From: an uncultured Paracoccaceae bacterium
Lineage (GTDB): Bacteria > Pseudomonadota > Alphaproteobacteria > Rhodobacterales > Rhodobacteraceae
Reading direction: 5' to 3'
NCBI GenBank assembly: GCA_947496535.1
Contig: CANMDE010000001.1
Span: forward strand, 434,001 to 498,000
DNA: 64,000 bases
A program made the position numbers and the translations under genes. Numbering within the stretch: the first letter of the stretch is position 1; every line of letters begins with the position of its first letter. A model generated the notes under the pieces. It was not told the DNA's origin. It ran no database searches and saw nothing but the letters and a program-made list of their open reading frames with translations. Below, piece by piece: positions 35,203 to 44,499 of the stretch.

Positions 35203-36278
35203 GCCGGTTTTCCTTGTCCAAACCGCACCCGGTAATTCGTCAACACATCCACCGCCAGCAGGAAGAACAGTAGCATTCCTTGCATCATCTGGATCGCAGC
35301 GAGTGGTAGCCCAAGGTTCGACTGTGCGATTTCGCCGCCGATGTAAGTGAGCGCCATCAATCCCCCCGCCAGCAGGATGCCGATAGGGTGCAAGCGGCCC
35401 AGAAAGGCCACGATGATTGCGGTGAACCCATAGCCTATGTTGAAATCGATGCTGATCTGACCGGCGGGGCCTGCGACCTCGAACAGTCCGGCAAGGCCAG
35501 CCAGCGCGCCGGAGAGCCCCATGCAGATCAGGATCAGCGCGCCCGGATTGACGCCAGCGAACCGCGCCGCCCGCGGGCTTTGCCCGGCGAGCCGAACGTG
35601 AAAGCCAAAGATGTGTCGTGAGAGGGCCACATAGGCAAAGATCACCGCGATAAACGCGCTGACCACACCCCAATGCATGCCGATGGATTGGTCGATCCAG
35701 CTGCTGGCGGCATCGTATTGCGCCAGATTGCGCGAGCCGGGAAAGCCCATGCCTTCGGGGTTGCGCAACGCGCCCAGGGCCATCGAGGCCAGCAACTGTT
35801 CAGCCACATAGACCAGCATCAGCGAAACAAGGATTTCATTGGTCCCGAATTTGACCCGCAACACGCCGGGGATCATGGCCCAGACAAAGCCGCCAATGGC
35901 CCCGGCAAGGACCATGAGCGGGAAGATGAAAATCGATTCCGTCGGATAGAATGCAAGACCAACGGCAGCCCCGCAGATCGCGCCCACGATATACTGCCCT
36001 TCGGCCCCAATGTTCCAAATGCCGGCCCGGAAACCAAATGACAGGCCGATGGCGATCAGAACAAGGGGTGCACCTTTGATGAGCAGTTGTGGGCGATAGT
36101 AGAATGCAAATTCTGAAAACAGCGGATCGAGAAAAATTGTACGGATGGTCTCGAACGGGTTTTTGCCCAAGGCGGCAAATAGCAGACCGCCGCAGATCAT
36201 CGTCAGAATGACGGCCAAGATGGGCGTGGCGTAGGTCCAGCCCCGAGACGGCTGGGGGCGCTTCTCAAGGGCAATCAT
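35199..36278 (-). CDS. Nucleoside ABC importer permease (first subunit)
   Basis: 359 residues, eight to ten helices. The BPD_transp_2 pattern appears as SFGFRAGIWNIGAEGQYIVGAICGA and later PRAARFAGVNPGALILICMGLSGALAGLAG. It forms the translocation pore with the second permease. The gene starts 51 bases after the ATPase stop, and that gap contains a terminator-like repeat element. It ends overlapping the small membrane protein gene. Confidence 0.92.
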   Translation of the reverse strand: MIALEKRPQPSRGWTYATPILAVILTMICGGLLFAALGKNPFETIRTIFLDPLFSEFAFYYRPQLLIKGAPLVLIAIGLSFGFRAGIWNIGAEGQYIVGAICGAAVGLAFYPTESIFIFPLMVLAGAIGGFVWAMIPGVLRVKFGTNEILVSLMLVYVAEQLLASMALGALRNPEGMGFPGSRNLAQYDAASSWIDQSIGMHWGVVSAFIAVIFAYVALSRHIFGFHVRLAGQSPRAARFAGVNPGALILICMGLSGALAGLAGLFEVAGPAGQISIDFNIGYGFTAIIVAFLGRLHPIGILLAGGLMALTYIGGEIAQSNLGLPLAAIQMMQGMLLFFLLAVDVLTNYRVRFGQGKPA

Positions 36279-36292
36279 ACACAGCGCTCCAA

Positions 36293-36324
36293 CTTCATCT
36301 TGGCCAAAAAACTCCCGCCGGAGG
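36293..36324 (-). repeat. Recurrent hairpin/T-run/CCAAGATGAAG element (copy 1)
   Basis: On the minus strand, CTCC-GGCG-GGAG is followed by TTTTTTGGCCAAGATGAAG, lying between the ATPase and permease genes of the purine operon. It has the shape of a weak terminator, yet it sits inside an operon. The same arrangement occurs at 56696-56726, and a variant occurs inside xdhB. Confidence 0.7.
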
Positions 36325-36329
36325 CTCCT

Positions 36330-37853
36330 TCACTCCGCCACATGCGCCACCTCCATGTCATGCGCACCGCCGAGCATCAGGCCGATTTCTTCGACCGTCA
36401 GCCCTTTTGCAGGGCGAGGGGCAGAAAGCCGCCCTTCGTTCAGCGCCGCAAACCGGTCGGCGATTTCCATCAGTTCATCAAGGTCCTGAGAAATGACGAT
36501 CACTGCCGCCCCTTTGGCTGCCAGATCCAGCAAAGCCTGCCGAATGGCCGCAGCGGCCGCAGCATCAACCCCCCATGTGGGCTGATTGACGACCAGCACA
36601 TCGGGGTTTTGCATCACTTCGCGCCCGATGACGAATTTCTGCAGGTTCCCACCCGACAGCGACCGCGCCGCATTGTCTGGCCCCGGTGTACGCACGTCAA
36701 AACCGCCAATAACCCCTTCGGCAAAGGCCCTTGCTTTGGCCCAATGCACGAACCCCCGGCTGGTCAGCTCTTGCCGGGTGGCGGCCGTGAGGACCGTGTT
36801 TTCCGTCAGGCTCATATCCGGGGCAGCGGCATGGCCGATCCGCTCTTCCGGTGCAGTAAGTACACCGATTTTGCGCCGCCTATTCGGCGATAGGCGGCCA
36901 ATGTCACGATTTTTATAATGCAGCATGGCGGCGCGGACCCGCATCTCGCCTGACAAAGCCGCGACCAGTTCATCCTGCCCGTTTCCCGCGACCCCGCCGA
37001 TACCCAGAATCTCGCCTTCGCGGACCTCTAGGTTGATTTCTTTCAAGGCCGTGCCAAAACGATGTGGGGCCGCCGCGCTTAGTCCATGTAGCGTCAGTAC
37101 CACGTCCCCCGCCGGGCGTTCCGGTTTTTCCGGTACATGCAGTGTGCTGCCGACCATCAATTCGGCCATCTCGCGCGCAGATGTCGCACGCGGGTCGCAA
37201 GTGCCCACGACCTCGCCCATGCGCAGCACAGTTGCTTTGTCGCAAAGCGTCCGGATTTCCTCCAGCTTGTGCGAGATATAAAGGATCGCCGTGCCTTCGG
37301 CGCTGAGTTTGCGCAGGGTTTCAAAGAGGATGGCCACTTCCTGCGGGGTCAGGACCGAGGTGGGTTCGTCCATGATCAGCAGTTTCGGATCCTGCAAAAG
37401 ACAGCGGATGATCTCGACCCGCTGGCGTTCTCCGGCGGACAACTCACCCACGATCCTGTCGGGGTCGAGCGGCAGGCCGTATTGGTCGGACATCGCGCGC
37501 ACTTGTGCTGCAATCTCGCGCTGGGGTGGTGGGTTTTCCATGCCGAGTGCGATGTTTTCGGCCACATTCATCGCATCAAACAGCGAGAAATGCTGGAACA
37601 CCATCGCGATCCCGGCGGCACGCGCCGCCCGTGGCTCGCCCGGTATAAAGGGTTGGCCTTCTAGCAGCATGGTCCCGCTGTCGGGCTCCACGAGGCCATA
37701 GATGGTTTTGACAAGCGTGGACTTACCCGCACCGTTTTCGCCCAGAAGCGCGTGGACCTCGCCCCGTTCGATATCGAACGAGACATTCTTGTTGGCGATC
37801 ACGCCGGGATAGGCTTTGGTCAGGCCGCTTAGCTGCAGCAGCGGGGTATTCAT
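36330..37853 (-). CDS. Nucleoside ABC importer ATPase, two fused ABC domains
   Basis: 507 residues with two ABC cassettes, as in BMP-type and sugar importers. The first has Walker A GENGAGKST, signature LSAGERQRVEI and Walker B LLIMDEPTS. The second has a degenerate Walker A, GVAGNGQDE, and signature LSGGNLQKFVIG, normal for this family. It energises the two permeases. The start overlaps the xdhC stop by ATGA, so uptake and oxidation genes are translationally linked. Confidence 0.94.
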   Translation of the reverse strand: MNTPLLQLSGLTKAYPGVIANKNVSFDIERGEVHALLGENGAGKSTLVKTIYGLVEPDSGTMLLEGQPFIPGEPRAARAAGIAMVFQHFSLFDAMNVAENIALGMENPPPQREIAAQVRAMSDQYGLPLDPDRIVGELSAGERQRVEIIRCLLQDPKLLIMDEPTSVLTPQEVAILFETLRKLSAEGTAILYISHKLEEIRTLCDKATVLRMGEVVGTCDPRATSAREMAELMVGSTLHVPEKPERPAGDVVLTLHGLSAAAPHRFGTALKEINLEVREGEILGIGGVAGNGQDELVAALSGEMRVRAAMLHYKNRDIGRLSPNRRRKIGVLTAPEERIGHAAAPDMSLTENTVLTAATRQELTSRGFVHWAKARAFAEGVIGGFDVRTPGPDNAARSLSGGNLQKFVIGREVMQNPDVLVVNQPTWGVDAAAAAAIRQALLDLAAKGAAVIVISQDLDELMEIADRFAALNEGRLSAPRPAKGLTVEEIGLMLGGAHDMEVAHVAE

Positions 37854-38590
37854 GCAGTGCGGTCCTTACCCTGGCGATTCTGAGGACTGATCATGGCGGT
37901 TGCGACGCCTAAAGCAATGGCTGCGGGGTGTTTTCCCAAAGACGGGTCACCGATGGGGCAGGCAATGCGCGCGATTTGATCGGGGCTATGGCCCAGTGCC
38001 GCCAGTCGCTTTTTGAACCGTGTCCATTTGGTAGCGGACCCGATCAGGCCTGCGCTATTGAAATCGCGCGACAGTATCGCGTGGCAGAGCGCCAGATCGA
38101 TGTCGTGGGAATAGGTGAGGATCAGATGGTCTGCTTGTGCCGGTGCGTGTTGGACGACCTTGGCTGGATCAGCCGCGATCAGCGTGGTGACCTCCGTTTC
38201 GGCGAACCGGTCAGCGCTGGTGTCGATCCATGTGATATCGAAATCGGGCAGAGGTGCCATGACATCGACTATCGCCCGGCCGACATGACCCGCCCCGTAA
38301 ATCCAGAGCGGGCGTTTGGGTTTTTGATTGATCCTGTCCGCCCGGTCCCATGTCAGCGTGACCGATCCCCCGCAGCACTGACCAAGGCCGGGGCCAAGCG
38401 GGAAGGTTTGTGTGTGGTGGTCGCGACCTTCGCCCAGCATCCGCCGTGCCTCTGCCATGGCTTCCCATTCCAGTGCGCCGCCGCCGATCGTGCCCTCGGT
38501 CCGGTCGGCCCAGACGAGCATCTGCGTGCCCGCCTCACGCGGGGCGGAGCCTGCGGTTTTGGTGATGGTGATGCGGATGGGTGTGCTCAT
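37850..38590 (-). CDS. xdhC: XdhC, xanthine dehydrogenase accessory protein
   Basis: 246 residues. The N-terminal XdhC/CoxI segment (SAPREAGTQMLVW, GTIGGGALEWEA, LGQCCGGSVTL) is followed by a Rossmann-like C-terminal domain (LWIYGAGHVGRAIVDVM). XdhC binds molybdenum cofactor, promotes its sulfuration and inserts it into XdhB. It is not part of the mature enzyme. It overlaps xdhB and the ATPase gene by four bases each. Confidence 0.93.
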   Translation of the reverse strand: MSTPIRITITKTAGSAPREAGTQMLVWADRTEGTIGGGALEWEAMAEARRMLGEGRDHHTQTFPLGPGLGQCCGGSVTLTWDRADRINQKPKRPLWIYGAGHVGRAIVDVMAPLPDFDITWIDTSADRFAETEVTTLIAADPAKVVQHAPAQADHLILTYSHDIDLALCHAILSRDFNSAGLIGSATKWTRFKKRLAALGHSPDQIARIACPIGDPSLGKHPAAIALGVATAMISPQNRQGKDRTA

Positions 38591-40974
38591 CGCGTCGCTC
38601 TTCGCACGGCGTTCAGGACTTCTTCCGCTGTCGCGGGGGCCTGCAGGTCAGGGTAGTGCGGCCCACAAGCACTGACGGCATGAGAAAGCGCGAGAAAGGC
38701 GGAGATGCCCAGCATAAAGGGCGGTTCGCCCACTGCTTTGGACCGATAGATCGTTTGCGCCGGGTTGGGCGCATCCCAAAGGGCGACGTTGAAGATATCC
38801 GGTCGGTCGGAACAAGCCGGGATCTTGTAGGTCGACGGCGCGTGGGTGCGCAGGCGGCCTGCACCATCCCAAACCAGTTCCTCGGTCGTCAGCCAGCCCG
38901 CGCCCTGCACATAGCCGCCCTCGATCTGGCCGATGTCGAGTGCGGGGTTCAGCGATGCCCCCGCATCATGCAGGATATCGGTGCGCAATGTGCGGTTCTC
39001 GCCAGTCAGGGTGTCAATGACCACCTCTGTCACCGCCGCCCCTTGGGCGAAATAAAAGAACGGCGTGCCTTCGCCTTTGATCCTGTCCCACGCCAGGCCG
39101 GGGGTCTTGTAGAAACCCGTGGCCGACAGGCCGACGCGGTTCTGATAGGCGGTCATTGCGGCCTCGGCGAATGTGATTTTTTCGCCGCCGATATGCACAT
39201 GGCCATCTTGGAAACGTACGTCTTCGGTTTTGGTCTGGTGCAGTTCTGCCAGGCATTCCGCGATCCGGTCCCGGATGATGTCACAAGCATTGGCAACGGC
39301 CATCCCGTTCAAATCCGATCCGGATGACGCGGCGGTTGCAGATGTATTCGGTACCTTGCCTGTATCGGTCGCCGTGATCTTCACATGGCTCACATCGATG
39401 TCGAACCTATGTGCGGCGACTTGCGCCACCTTCTGGAACAGCCCTTGCCCCATCTCTGTCCCGCCGTGGTTCATATGGACAGAGCCGTCCTGATACACAT
39501 GCACCAACGCACCGGCTTGGTTAAGGTGGGACAGCGTGAAGGAAATGCCGAATTTGACCGGGCTGAATGCAATCCCTTTCTTCAAGATGCTCTGCCCAGC
39601 GTTCCAATCGGCGATGGCGGCGCGGCGCTGTTGGTAATCGGATGTCTCAAGCAACGCTTCGGTCATTTCGTTGAGGATGAAGTCTTTCACCTCCATCCCG
39701 TAGGGTGTCGTATGCACTGCCGGCTTTGGCGAATAAGCCCCGCCGTAACGCTGACCCGTCCCCGCCTTCTTCTGTTCAAAAATACCTTCGGGGGGGCGCG
39801 AAGCGCGGGGGGCAGACAGCCCCCCCTTGTCGATGGCCGCGTAGTAATTTCGCTGGCGGATCACGATGGGGTCCTGATCCAGTTCCGCTGCGATGTGATC
39901 CATCAACCGCTCGATCCCCAAAACCCCTTGCGGGCCACCAAAGCCCCGGAATGCGGTGGCAGATTGGGTGTTGGTTTTCAGCCGGTGTGAGGTGATCCGC
40001 GCGGCGGGCAGATGATAGGCGTTGTCGGCGTGCAGCATGGCCCGGTCGGCGACGGGGAGCGACAGGTCCATAGCCCAGCCGCAGCGCGTGATTTGGGTGA
40101 AATCGACACCCAGCAACCGCCCCTTGCTATCAAAACCAACGTCATAGGTGATCCGGAAATCATGCCGCTTGCCGGTGATCATCATATCGTCATCGCGGTC
40201 ATAGCGCATTTTGCAGGGCTGCCCGGTTGCGCGGGCGGCGACCGCGCAAGCGACCGCAAGGGCGTTCCCCTGACTTTCTTTGCCGCCGAAGCCGCCGCCC
40301 ATGCGGCGCACTTCGCAGCGCACCGCGTGCATGGGCAAGCCCAGCGCTTCCGCCACCTTGTGCTGGATCTCGGTCGGGTGCTGGGTTGAGGAATGGACGA
40401 TCATGTCGCCTCCTTCCTGCGGCAGGGAAAGCGCGGCCTGGCCTTCGAGATAGAAGTGTTCCTGCCCACCCATGTTGATCTCGCCCTGCACCCGATGGGG
40501 GGCTTCAGCCATAGCCTGATCCACATCGCCTTTGGTCCATATGCGCGGGCCGTCCTCGAACCGGCTATCCGCCGCCAGCGCGTCTTCGATGGTTAGAATG
40601 GGGGTGCCTTTATCATAATTCATTTCCGCGAGGCGAGCTGCTTTGCGGGCGTTCAGGTGGGTGTCTGCTACCACCAGAAAGATCGGCTGGCCCAGATAGT
40701 GGATATCGCCCGTGCACAGCAATGGTTCGTCGTGGATCGAAGGAGAGACATCATTGGCGCAGGGGAGATCCTCTGCCGTGATCACCGCACTCACGCCCGG
40801 AGCGCTCTTCACCTTTTCAAGGTTCATCGCGGTGACTATGCCCCTGGCGATGTCCGAGACGCCAAAGGAGAGGTGCAGCGTGTTGGCGGGCGTTGGGATG
40901 TCGTCCACATAACGGGCCGCCCCGGTCACATGCAGCCTGGCGGCATCATGGGGGAGCGGTTTGGCGACGCTCAT
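38587..40974 (-). CDS. xdhB: Xanthine dehydrogenase large (molybdopterin) subunit
   Basis: 795 residues of the molybdenum hydroxylase family. Recognisable parts are [17 protein letters not shown] at the N terminus, [12 protein letters not shown] (cofactor loop), RGFGGPQG and [10 protein letters not shown]. With XdhA it oxidises hypoxanthine and xanthine to urate. Residues about 384-404 ([20 protein letters not shown] and the following K) have no counterpart in the XdhB pattern I know. They are encoded by a palindromic, G/C-homopolymer-rich insert that keeps the frame. The remaining motifs look intact, so the enzyme is probably functional. Confidence 0.93.
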   Translation of the reverse strand: MSVAKPLPHDAARLHVTGAARYVDDIPTPANTLHLSFGVSDIARGIVTAMNLEKVKSAPGVSAVITAEDLPCANDVSPSIHDEPLLCTGDIHYLGQPIFLVVADTHLNARKAARLAEMNYDKGTPILTIEDALAADSRFEDGPRIWTKGDVDQAMAEAPHRVQGEINMGGQEHFYLEGQAALSLPQEGGDMIVHSSTQHPTEIQHKVAEALGLPMHAVRCEVRRMGGGFGGKESQGNALAVACAVAARATGQPCKMRYDRDDDMMITGKRHDFRITYDVGFDSKGRLLGVDFTQITRCGWAMDLSLPVADRAMLHADNAYHLPAARITSHRLKTNTQSATAFRGFGGPQGVLGIERLMDHIAAELDQDPIVIRQRNYYAAIDKGGLSAPRASRPPEGIFEQKKAGTGQRYGGAYSPKPAVHTTPYGMEVKDFILNEMTEALLETSDYQQRRAAIADWNAGQSILKKGIAFSPVKFGISFTLSHLNQAGALVHVYQDGSVHMNHGGTEMGQGLFQKVAQVAAHRFDIDVSHVKITATDTGKVPNTSATAASSGSDLNGMAVANACDIIRDRIAECLAELHQTKTEDVRFQDGHVHIGGEKITFAEAAMTAYQNRVGLSATGFYKTPGLAWDRIKGEGTPFFYFAQGAAVTEVVIDTLTGENRTLRTDILHDAGASLNPALDIGQIEGGYVQGAGWLTTEELVWDGAGRLRTHAPSTYKIPACSDRPDIFNVALWDAPNPAQTIYRSKAVGEPPFMLGISAFLALSHAVSACGPHYPDLQAPATAEEVLNAVRRATR
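39766..39826 (-). repeat. Palindromic repeat-like insert in frame within xdhB
   Basis: On the minus strand the segment reads as a G7/C6 hairpin, a GCGC-TTC-GCGC hairpin and a CTTCG...CGAAGG stem, then TATTTTTGAACAGAAGAAG. This has the same architecture as the intergenic elements at 36293 and 56696 (stem, T-run, then C/A-rich word ending GAAG). It adds about 20 codons to xdhB without a frameshift. Confidence 0.6.
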
Positions 40975-42326
40975 GCTGTTACCTCAAGAACGCTTGTTTC
41001 CTGACCGTTGAGTTCTGCGAAATAGCGGCGCAGCAGGTTTTCTGCGGTGGTCAGACGATATGCGGCAGAGGCACGCATGTCCGACATGGGCGCATAGTCG
41101 TCGGCGAATTTTTCGGCGGCTTGGGAGATTGTGTCGGTGGTCCATGGTTGGTCGATCAGCGCGTCCTCGACCGCGCGTGCCCGTTTTGGTGTTCCCGCCA
41201 TGCCGCCAAAAGCGATGCGGGCGGTGGTGACTTGTTCGTTTTCAACGGTGATGTTGAAGCAACCGCAGACGGCTGAGATGTCCTGATCGAACCGCTTGGA
41301 AATTTTGTAACAGCGCAAAGCGGCGGCTGTGCGGGGCAGGGTGACGCCGGTGACCAGTTCGCCCGGTGCGCGGTCTTGTTTGCCGTAGTCAATGAAGAAG
41401 TCTTCGAGTGGTAGGTCTCTGGTTTTATCGCCATGCCGCAGATGCAGGGTTGCTCCCAGTGCAATCAGCGCAGGCGGGTTATCCCCGATGGGCGAGCCGT
41501 TCGCGATGTTCCCGCCGATGGTCGCCGCATTGCGCACCTGCTCTGATCCGTAGCGGCGGATAAGTTCGGCGTAGGATGGGTGATTTTCACCCATCACGCC
41601 TAAAACGTCCGTCATCGTGGCCCCTGCGCCGATATGAATTGTGTCTTTATTCACATCTATCTTGCGTAAATCCGTGCATCGGTTGAGGAAAGCGACGTTT
41701 GGCAAATCCCGCAACTGTTTAGTCACCCAAAGTCCGACATCGGTTGCGCCTGCGATCAGTGTCGCATCAGGGTTGGCGGCGTACCATGTGGCCAGCTCAT
41801 CGAGTGTTTCGGGAGCGTAGGGCTGCGCGGTGGTCTGTGGAAGACTATCGTTTAACCAAGGAGGCGTGGGTGTGTCCTCTACCGCCTTCGCCGCCCTCAC
41901 AATCGGCGCATAGCCTGTGCATCGGCAGAGGTTTCCTGCCAGCACATCGTCATGATCTTTCCGGCCTGTCAGATGCCCCACCGCCATGGAGGCCACAAAG
42001 CCCGGCGTGCAGAACCCACACTGTGATCCGTGGTGTTCGATCATCGCGGTTTGCACCGGGTGTAATTCGCCGTCAGGTCCACTGATGCCTTCGATCGTGC
42101 GGACCGCCTTGTCGTGAAGCTGGGGCAGAAACAGGATGCAGGCATTCAGCGCATTGGCCCCGTCCGTATCCGTCACCATTACCGTGCAGGCCCCGCAATC
42201 GCCTTCGTTGCAGCCTTCCTTGGTGCCGCAAAGCCCGCGATCCTCGCGCAGCCAATCAAGCAGAGTGCGGGTCGCTTCCGCCTCGACCTCCACGGTTTCC
42301 CCATTGAGAAGAAACGTGACATTCAT
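40971..42326 (-). CDS. xdhA: Xanthine dehydrogenase small subunit (2x[2Fe-2S], FAD)
   Basis: 451 residues. The N-terminal ferredoxin domain has [17 protein letters not shown], and a second [2Fe-2S] domain has CGFCTPGF and CRCTGY. The FAD domain follows ([28 protein letters not shown]). Electrons pass from the molybdenum centre of XdhB through these clusters to FAD and NAD+. The start at 42326 (MNVTFLLNG) is the family N terminus; the open frame upstream to 42545 is not protein-like. It is the first gene of the eight-gene operon, so the main promoter should lie in 42327-42597. Confidence 0.94.
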   Translation of the reverse strand: MNVTFLLNGETVEVEAEATRTLLDWLREDRGLCGTKEGCNEGDCGACTVMVTDTDGANALNACILFLPQLHDKAVRTIEGISGPDGELHPVQTAMIEHHGSQCGFCTPGFVASMAVGHLTGRKDHDDVLAGNLCRCTGYAPIVRAAKAVEDTPTPPWLNDSLPQTTAQPYAPETLDELATWYAANPDATLIAGATDVGLWVTKQLRDLPNVAFLNRCTDLRKIDVNKDTIHIGAGATMTDVLGVMGENHPSYAELIRRYGSEQVRNAATIGGNIANGSPIGDNPPALIALGATLHLRHGDKTRDLPLEDFFIDYGKQDRAPGELVTGVTLPRTAAALRCYKISKRFDQDISAVCGCFNITVENEQVTTARIAFGGMAGTPKRARAVEDALIDQPWTTDTISQAAEKFADDYAPMSDMRASAAYRLTTAENLLRRYFAELNGQETSVLEVTA

Positions 42327-42597
42327 ATTGTAGACCCGTCGCCTTACCGAATGTGGCGGGATGTGGCGGCTGTCGATGCGACGTAGACAGCGCCCCCATA
42401 GCAGATGCAGAAAACCGACAAGCAGCCAGATTTGCAACCCCTTTGCGCGGTTGAAGCGGTGATAATGCTGCCAAATAGGTCTGGGTTTCAGGTGGTTGGT
42501 CGATTCTCGTGCAATGTTGGGCCGGAATGGAGAAGCGGTCGGCATCGTCCAACCTTCAGGCCGAGCGATGCCTTTATGCTCTTAGGCGAATGCGGAC

Positions 42598-43605
42598 CTA
42601 TGCTGATATCGGCAGGGAATGCGGCAAAGTCTTTTGCAGTGTCACCACCACATTCCCCTTCTTGTGTCCCGTATCGACATGCCGGTGCGCTGCCGCCATT
42701 TGCGAGAAGTCGAAGCAGCGGTCGATGACCGGGCGAAAAGCGCCGCTGGCTGCCAGCTCTACGACCTTATGCAGGACGTCTTTGCCCTCTGATGCGACGC
42801 CGCCGATCAACCGTTTGCCACGCAGCCGCGCCTTTAACGCACCGAACAGCATATCGGATGTGCAGCCCGCGATCATGACCATGCGCCCACCGGAGCGGAC
42901 GGCGTGGCGGGTCCGCGCCCACGGGGCAGTGCCAACGGTGTCGATGACCATGTCGTATTGGATGCCTTCTTTGGTGAAGTCCTGCGTTTGATAATCAATC
43001 ACGCGGTCCGCACCAATTGAACGGACCAGATCTGCGTTTTCTGCGCTGCAAACGCCTGTGACGTCCGCCCCGAAATGCTTGGCCAGTTGCACGCAGGCTG
43101 ATCCGGTGGACCCCGACGCCCCGTTGATCAGCACCCGTTCGCCCGGACGCAGCTGCCCTTTGTTGATCAGAAAGTCATAGGCCGTGGTCGCGCCAAAAGG
43201 GATGGCAGCGGCATCTTCGAAGCTCAGGGTTTCGGGCTTGTGGAGGATTTTGCCGTCGGCGGGCATCGTGATGTATTCGGCATGCGCGCCGAAATTTGCA
43301 CCGGGAAAGCCGATGACTGCGTCACCCGGCTGATAGGTTGTAACGTCGTCGCCAACTGCCTCGATTACGCCGGACAGTTCGGTGCCGAGGACCGGTTTCC
43401 GAGGCCCGAAGACCCCGAAGACGAGCCGTCCCATCCAACCAAGCCCCGTGGGCATCATCAGGCTGCGCGCCCGCCAGTCACCAGCGCTGACGGTGGTGGC
43501 ATGGACCTTGATCAGCATCTCATTGGCTTTGGGGGTTGGTGTGGGGATTTCGGTTTCCTCCAACACATCGGGAGAACCGTATTGGGAATATGTGTAAGCA
43601 AGCAT
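42598..43605 (-). CDS. Zinc-free NADPH:quinone reductase-like MDR oxidoreductase
   Basis: 335 residues of the medium-chain dehydrogenase/reductase superfamily. The N terminus DVLEETEIPTPTPKANEMLIKVHATTVSAGDWR is of the quinone-oxidoreductase type, with no catalytic-zinc Cys/His set. The Rossmann segment is INGASGSTGSACVQLAKHFGADVTGV. It reduces small carbonyls, enones or quinones with NADPH. It is 11 bases downstream of the DUF4386 gene on the same strand, and both are divergent from a LysR regulator that may control them. Confidence 0.9.
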   Translation of the reverse strand: MLAYTYSQYGSPDVLEETEIPTPTPKANEMLIKVHATTVSAGDWRARSLMMPTGLGWMGRLVFGVFGPRKPVLGTELSGVIEAVGDDVTTYQPGDAVIGFPGANFGAHAEYITMPADGKILHKPETLSFEDAAAIPFGATTAYDFLINKGQLRPGERVLINGASGSTGSACVQLAKHFGADVTGVCSAENADLVRSIGADRVIDYQTQDFTKEGIQYDMVIDTVGTAPWARTRHAVRSGGRMVMIAGCTSDMLFGALKARLRGKRLIGGVASEGKDVLHKVVELAASGAFRPVIDRCFDFSQMAAAHRHVDTGHKKGNVVVTLQKTLPHSLPISA

Positions 43606-43616
43606 GGGTTTCTCCT

Positions 43617-44345
43617 TTACGCCGCAGTGGGCATTGGTTGTTGATGGGATGCTTTGGTTTTGGCCCCGCGGATCAGGAGCCAGAGACCAAAGCTGATTTC
43701 CGAAAGGCTGACGATCACGAGCAGGCCAATGATGGCTGCATCCAGGATTGCGACGTCCGTGAAGGTCAGCTCCACGATGCCCTGGATCAGATAACCGAAG
43801 GCGCCGATGAACAGGCCCCAGCCCAACAGATGCGGCACGATGCGCGATTGCAGGATCAACCAGCCAAGGGCAAGCAAATGTGCCCCGAAGAAAAGCTGCC
43901 AGACAAAGACGCCCATTGCATGCGCATCAAAATAGGACTGGGCGAGTGACTGGAGTTGCGCTGGCGTGAACCCCGTGGGGCCGGTCAACAGGATGTAGGG
44001 CATCACCCAAAGCAACAGGTTGATCCCCATCACCATGATCATGCCCGCCCGCGAAATCATCGCGATCATCGCCATTTGCGGGCTCACATGCCGGAAGAGT
44101 TGATAAAGGATGACGGTGATTGCCAGTTCAAACAGGATCACGGCGCTGTCAGCAAGCACGCCGAGTTTGAACAGGCCCTGATGCGTCATCAGATTGGCGG
44201 TCGAGGCCGCTGCATCACCAGCAACGACGATTTGCATAGGAACATAGCCGATGCTGAAACCGCCACAGATTGCGATGGCGAGATAAAGCGCACCAGCGGT
44301 GCGGGCGGCTGTCGGGTTCCATTGGGATTTGGTTTGGTCGGTCAT
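43617..44345 (-). CDS. DUF4386 family membrane protein
   Basis: 242 residues, six or seven hydrophobic helices, with the DUF4386 pattern RTAGALYLAIAICGGFSIGYVP near the N terminus, then GLFKLGVLADSAVILFEL. Function of the family is unknown. AGGAGACAAA directly precedes ATG 44345. It is upstream of the quinone reductase-like gene and probably cotranscribed, and it diverges from the LysR gene. Confidence 0.85.
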   Translation of the reverse strand: MTDQTKSQWNPTAARTAGALYLAIAICGGFSIGYVPMQIVVAGDAAASTANLMTHQGLFKLGVLADSAVILFELAITVILYQLFRHVSPQMAMIAMISRAGMIMVMGINLLLWVMPYILLTGPTGFTPAQLQSLAQSYFDAHAMGVFVWQLFFGAHLLALGWLILQSRIVPHLLGWGLFIGAFGYLIQGIVELTFTDVAILDAAIIGLLVIVSLSEISFGLWLLIRGAKTKASHQQPMPTAA

Positions 44346-44499
44346 TTTGTCTCCTTTCACGGGTCAAGCCGCTATCGGCGCGGTCCCGCAATGCGGGGCC
44401 GGGATGGGCTGCGTTTCGGTTTTGGTATTGGGGTCAGTTTAGATCGGGTTGCTGCCCATGCGAATTGACCAAATTTTTTACTTTGATATGCATATCTGC

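Noticed and set aside
34843..35673. Longer version (276 residues) of the small membrane protein
   Set aside because: The N-terminal 157 codons overlap the upstream permease in another frame and are not protein-like. ATG 35202, in an ATGA overlap, is the natural start.
42327..42545. N-terminal extension of XdhA by 73 residues
   Set aside because: Residues before MNVTFLLNG are Arg/His-rich and unlike the family, whose members start at the ferredoxin domain.
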